Under the pieces are notes generated by a model. It was not told the DNA's origin and did no database searches. It saw nothing but the letters and a program-made list of their open reading frames with translations. Position numbers and translations under genes: made by a program. A DNA stretch of 19,322 bases from contig JAUVAR010000013.1 in the NCBI GenBank assembly GCA_030591625.1, forward strand, positions 1 through 19,322, given 5' to 3'. Each line of letters begins with the position of its first letter. The first letter of the stretch is position 1. This DNA is from Candidatus Zixiibacteriota bacterium. GTDB lineage: Bacteria; Zixibacteria; MSB-5A5; GN15; FEB-12. Shown one piece after another: positions 15,855 through 19,322 of the stretch.

Positions 15855-16733
15855 TTACTTCCTGTGAATCGTATATGTCAGCCAACTATTGAAATGATCA
15901 ATCGTAAAACTATCCTGCTTTTCATTTAAGAGCGCTTCGCTGATTTCAGCTTCATCCTCAGGTAACAGTCCTGAAAAAACAAGCACTCCCCCAACGGCTG
16001 TAATAGAAACCAAGGCAGCAACATTCGGCAGGATTGTACTTTTTATAATATTGGCACAAACAAAATCATATGGATCATCCGAGAGTGCTTTCTCTATCGA
16101 TCCGAATATAATTTCATTTTCTGTTGTAACATTGTTCGTGTCGAAATTTTCACGACAGTTTTCGACCGCTGCAACATCGTAGTCTATCGCCTTGATAAAC
16201 GAGACACCCATTTTGTCTGCAAGAATCGAAAGAATACCCGAGCCACAACCGAGATCGCAAAAACGATCACCTCGTTTTACGTTTTTTCTTATCGCCGACA
16301 AAGAACTAATAGTTGTTTCATGCGACCCTGTCCCGAACGCCATCTTAGGTTCAATTACGATATCAAAATTGACCCCGTCTTCTGCTTCACACCAGCCCGG
16401 ACGAACAAGAATATCATCCCCGATATGAATTGGGACGATCGATTGCCGATACTTTTCAATCCAATCGGCATCTGCTACAACTTTTTGTTTGATGCGAACG
16501 GTGTAATCAGAATCTGACTCAACTATCGCTTTGATATAATCTGTCAATTTTGTTTCGAAATTTTCTGATTGCTTTTCTAAAAGATAGAATATTATTCCGG
16601 TAAGAGCAGAGCCTTCTTCCTCTTCAAGTAGAAGTCCGGATGAAAAATTCTCGATAATAAAATTGCAGACAGCATCGGTATGCTCGTTGGGGACTTCAAT
16701 TTTGACTTCGATATGTGCTTTATCAGTAGTCAT
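15855..16733 (-). CDS. prmA: Ribosomal protein L11 methyltransferase
   Basis: PrmA trimethylates ribosomal protein L11. From the ATG at 16733 the protein is 292 residues, the family length. An N-terminal L11-recognition domain (about 1-65) and a linker come before the class I methyltransferase domain. Motifs are ADWIEKYR (90-97), FGTGSHETT (133-141, typical of PrmA), CDLGCGSGILSILADKMG (159-176), the acidic AIDYD (182-186) and VCANII (225-230). The reading frame continues to 16823, but those 30 extra residues overlap the end of dnaJ and are not family-like. The chosen start lies one base after the dnaJ stop and has GGAG upstream. It sits between chaperone and rRNA-methylation genes in a tightly packed group. 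Confidence 0.96.
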   Translation of the reverse strand: MTTDKAHIEVKIEVPNEHTDAVCNFIIENFSSGLLLEEEEGSALTGIIFYLLEKQSENFETKLTDYIKAIVESDSDYTVRIKQKVVADADWIEKYRQSIVPIHIGDDILVRPGWCEAEDGVNFDIVIEPKMAFGTGSHETTISSLSAIRKNVKRGDRFCDLGCGSGILSILADKMGVSFIKAIDYDVAAVENCRENFDTNNVTTENEIIFGSIEKALSDDPYDFVCANIIKSTILPNVAALVSITAVGGVLVFSGLLPEDEAEISEALLNEKQDSFTIDHFNSWLTYTIHRK

Positions 16734-16734
16734 A

Positions 16735-17904
16735 TCAGACTCCAAGGGTATCACGTAGTTTTTGGAAAAATGATCTGTCAGTTTCAGGTGGTTTGAATGA
16801 TTCAGATAGCGCAAGTTTTTCAAGCAGACTCTTATCTTGAGAACTCAACTTGGTTGGAACCCAAACCGTTATCTGAACAAGTTGATCACCCTTACCCGAA
16901 CGATGCAAACGAGGAACCCCTTTACCTTTTAATTTTAGTACTTTACCCGACTGAGTACCGGAAGGAATCACTAACTCCGCATCACCATGCAAAGTAGGGA
17001 CAACAAGCCGGCCACCGAGGGCAGCTTTTGTAAATGAAATGGGTAACTCATAGAGAACATGATCTCCATGACGAGTAAAATTGTCATGCTCTTTTTCATC
17101 AAAGATGACAACAAGATCACCTGTTTCTCCACGACGAGGAGCAGCGTTACCTTTACCCTCAATCGTCATATAATTACCCGATGACACTCCGGCCGGAACT
17201 TTCACATTGACCGTCGTTGAACCTTTGTGGCGACCATCTCCGTGACATGTTTTGCAGGGGTCAGCAATAACCTCACCTTGCCCACGACACATATTACAGG
17301 TCGTAACCTGCTGAACCGTTCCAAGGAATGTCCTTGAGATAGTCCGCACCTGACCGGCCCCTTTACATTGGGGACAGGTACGTTTTGATGAACCGGCGGC
17401 TACACCGGAACCATCGCAGGTGTCACAATGAATCATCCGTTTTACTTTGAGTTTACGTTCTATACCAGAAGTTATTTCTTCGAGGGTTAGATTTAGACGA
17501 ACCCGCAGGTCTTCGCCACGATTGGAGCGTCCTCGTCCACCACCACCAAAAATATCATCGAACGGAGAACCGCCACCACCACCGCCACCGCCAAAGTCAC
17601 GCATGAAAGCACGAAGGGCATCACTAAGATCAAATTGGTTAAACCCGCCCATACCGGCACCACCAAAGCCACCACCCTGACCGAGTCCGGCATGACCGTA
17701 TTGGTCGTACATCTGGCGTTTTTCGCTATCTTTGAGAACTTCGTAAGCTTCGGTAGCTTCTTTAAATTTCTCTTCCGCTTCCGCATTGTTAGGATTGCGG
17801 TCGGGATGATACTGCATCGCTTTTTTGCGATATGCTGTTTTTATCTCGGACTCGGACGAACCTTGTTCGAGTCCAAGAATTTCATAGTAGTCTCGTTTTG
17901 ACAC
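16735..17904 (-). CDS. dnaJ: Chaperone protein DnaJ
   Basis: DnaJ is the Hsp40 co-chaperone that stimulates DnaK ATPase activity and delivers unfolded clients. It is 389 residues with the full type I layout. The J domain (1-70) has the HPD motif at 33-35. A Gly/Phe-rich linker (about 72-130) includes an unusually long run of eight glycines. The zinc-binding region has four CxxC pairs at 160/163, 177/180, 203/206 and 217/220 (CDTCDGSG, CPQCKGAG, CNMCRGQG, CKTCHGDG). The C-terminal substrate-binding domains follow (IEGKGNAAPRRGETGDLVV). The start is GTG at 17904, with AGGT about 6 nt upstream, six bases after the dnaK stop. Tight coupling to dnaK suggests coexpression under the same heat-shock control, whose promoter lies outside the window. 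Confidence 0.97.
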   Translation of the reverse strand: MSKRDYYEILGLEQGSSESEIKTAYRKKAMQYHPDRNPNNAEAEEKFKEATEAYEVLKDSEKRQMYDQYGHAGLGQGGGFGGAGMGGFNQFDLSDALRAFMRDFGGGGGGGGSPFDDIFGGGGRGRSNRGEDLRVRLNLTLEEITSGIERKLKVKRMIHCDTCDGSGVAAGSSKRTCPQCKGAGQVRTISRTFLGTVQQVTTCNMCRGQGEVIADPCKTCHGDGRHKGSTTVNVKVPAGVSSGNYMTIEGKGNAAPRRGETGDLVVIFDEKEHDNFTRHGDHVLYELPISFTKAALGGRLVVPTLHGDAELVIPSGTQSGKVLKLKGKGVPRLHRSGKGDQLVQITVWVPTKLSSQDKSLLEKLALSESFKPPETDRSFFQKLRDTLGV

Positions 17905-17910
17905 TAAGAC

Positions 17911-19322
17911 CTACTTCTTTTCGTCGTCAACAACTTCAAAGTCTGCATCAACAGCACCGTCCTCTGCTTCGGTTGAACCGGAAGGAGCTTCACCACCCGG
18001 TGCCGCACCCATATCTGGGCCAGCGTCTGGACCTGCTTCTGCACCCTGCGCCTGAGCCTGTTTGTACATCTCCTCGGCCAGTTTGTGCGATGCCTGCATC
18101 AGCTTTTCTTTCGCTGCGTTAATATTCTCAAGAGAATCTGTTCCTGATGCAGTTTTCAATTCTTCGATAGCTGTTTCGATATTCTTCTTTTCCTCTTCAG
18201 AAATTTTATCGCCATTTTCCTTAAGAGTTTTTTCAGTCTGATAAGTTAACTGATCAGCTTCATTCTTAGCCTGAATAAGATCAGCTTTCACTTTATCTTC
18301 CTCTGAGAATTTCTCAGCATCATTAACCATGCGATCAATTTCAGAATCTGACAAGCCGGATGACACTTCAATCTTAATAGACTGTTCTTTTCCGGTCGCC
18401 ATATCTTTAGCCGACACATGAACGATACCATTCGCATCGATATCAAATGTCACTTCAATCTGTGGCAATCCTCGAGGTGCGGACGGAATACCAACGAGAT
18501 CAAACTTACCCAATGTTCGATTATCTAACGCCATTCTGCGTTCACCTTGAACAACATGAATCGACACAGCGGGCTGATTATCTTGTGCCGTTGAGAATAT
18601 CTGTGATTTCTTGCTTGGAATCGTAGTGTTGCGCTCAATCAATGGTGTCATCACACCACCAAGTGTTTCGATACCCAATGAAAGCGGAGTAACGTCCAGA
18701 AGAACGATATCCTGCATATCACCAGTCAAAACACCAGCCTGAATCGCAGCACCAATAGCCACAACTTCATCAGGATTCACACCCTTGTGTGGTTCCTTAC
18801 CGAACAATTCTTTTACTGTTTCGATAACTTTAGGCATACGAGTCATACCACCAACCAAAACAACTTCGTCGATTTCACTAAGCGAAAGCTTAGCATCGGC
18901 GATAGCTGCTTTGCATGGTTCAACAGTACGCTTAACAAGTTCATCTGAGAGCTGTTCAAACTTCGCACGACTCAAAGTAAGATCAAGATGCTTAGGACCC
19001 GACTGATCAGCAGTAACAAACGGCAGATTTATATTTGTCTGCATCGTTGACGAAAGCTCCATCTTAGCCTTTTCGGCCGCTTCTTTCAGACGCTGCAAAG
19101 CCATACGATCCTTACGAAGATCGATACCCTGAGATTTCTGGAATTCTTCGGCCATCCAGTCGATAATCACCTGATCAAAATCATCACCACCAAGATGCGT
19201 ATCACCGTTGGTTGAACGAACTTCAAATACACCGTCACCGATTTCCAATATCGAAATATCAAAAGTACCGCCGCCGAGATCATACACAGCGATCTTTTCG
19301 TTCGCTTTCTTCTGCAAACCGT
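17911..19322 (-). CDS. dnaK: Molecular chaperone DnaK (5' end outside window)
   Basis: This is Hsp70, an ATP-driven folding chaperone. About 470 C-terminal residues are visible; the first roughly 160 are beyond the edge, so no start can be given. The ATPase part shows the phosphate-2 motif YDLGGGTFDISILEIGDG and the adenosine motif VLVGGMTRMPKV. The substrate-binding domain begins LLDVTPLSLGIETLGGVMTP and includes QGERRMALDNRTLGKFDL and VTFDIDANGIVHVSAKD. The lid helices and an Ala/Gly/Pro-rich tail follow, ending with an acidic DADFEVVDDEKK. All visible segments are intact and of family length. dnaJ follows after six bases. Confidence 0.98.
   Translation of the reverse strand, partial: GLQKKANEKIAVYDLGGGTFDISILEIGDGVFEVRSTNGDTHLGGDDFDQVIIDWMAEEFQKSQGIDLRKDRMALQRLKEAAEKAKMELSSTMQTNINLPFVTADQSGPKHLDLTLSRAKFEQLSDELVKRTVEPCKAAIADAKLSLSEIDEVVLVGGMTRMPKVIETVKELFGKEPHKGVNPDEVVAIGAAIQAGVLTGDMQDIVLLDVTPLSLGIETLGGVMTPLIERNTTIPSKKSQIFSTAQDNQPAVSIHVVQGERRMALDNRTLGKFDLVGIPSAPRGLPQIEVTFDIDANGIVHVSAKDMATGKEQSIKIEVSSGLSDSEIDRMVNDAEKFSEEDKVKADLIQAKNEADQLTYQTEKTLKENGDKISEEEKKNIETAIEELKTASGTDSLENINAAKEKLMQASHKLAEEMYKQAQAQGAEAGPDAGPDMGAAPGGEAPSGSTEAEDGAVDADFEVVDDEKK

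Noticed and set aside
16734..16823. A longer prmA starting at 16823
   Set aside because: The extra 30 residues lie inside the dnaJ coding region and are not family-like; GGAG precedes the ATG at 16733.
17545..17600. Short tandem repeat or low-complexity DNA
   Set aside because: This is the glycine-rich linker coding region of dnaJ (GGC/GGT codons), normal for the family though long.
1..19322. CRISPR arrays, insertion sequences, att sites, tRNA or rRNA genes
   Set aside because: No regularly spaced direct repeats, transposase motifs or cloverleaf or rRNA segments were seen on either strand by reading.

Overview
This window looks like a bacterial chromosome segment of moderate GC (low to mid 40s percent by eye), densely packed and almost entirely read from the minus strand. 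No phage, insertion sequence, CRISPR array, tRNA or rRNA was recognised. Several things suggest a diderm, Gram-negative-type bacterium: a lipoprotein, a type IV prepilin peptidase, and a DUF2723/TMEM260-like membrane glycosyltransferase with a TPR tail. The DUF2723-TPR protein, the calcium-loop lipoprotein and the mixed gene order resemble uncultured FCB-group lineages (Zixibacteria-like), but that placement is a tentative inference.

Layout, read along the minus strand from high to low coordinates. (A) 19322-11116 holds dnaK (5' part outside the window), dnaJ, prmA, rsmE, a prepilin peptidase, an NtrB/PilS-like sensor histidine kinase, efp and an RNase HIII-like gene. Gaps are 0-59 bp and no terminator was seen between them, so much of this may be one transcription unit mixing chaperone, ribosome-modification, translation and envelope functions. 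(B) 10704-11048 on the plus strand is the only convincing plus-strand gene. It encodes a very acidic small lipoprotein with a thrombospondin-type-3-like calcium loop and has its own strong terminator. (C) 10426-8399 is a membrane protein with GAF-like domains. It ends in a histidine-kinase-like dimerisation segment that has Asn where the phospho-accepting His should be and has no ATPase domain. A strong terminator follows. (D) 8310-4179 is the riboflavin operon: sigma70-type promoter, FMN riboswitch, leader terminator, ribD, ribE, ribBA, ribH, nusB. (E) 4142-1 has a putative promoter, the DUF2723-TPR membrane protein and a GT4 glycosyltransferase whose start codon overlaps the upstream stop. 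The glycosyltransferase runs off the window.

How the parts work together: the rib operon encodes the enzymes from GTP and ribulose 5-phosphate to riboflavin, except the separate phosphatase, and FMN controls it by feedback. The dnaKJ block handles protein folding. PrmA, RsmE and EF-P act on the ribosome. The DUF2723/GT4 pair probably acts in cell-surface or secreted-protein glycosylation.

No wholly new multi-gene system is evident. The points most worth a second look are the FMN leader with a possible direct aptamer-terminator pairing, the Arg32-type EF-P without EarP nearby, the kinase-like GAF protein lacking His, and the acidic calcium-loop lipoprotein.
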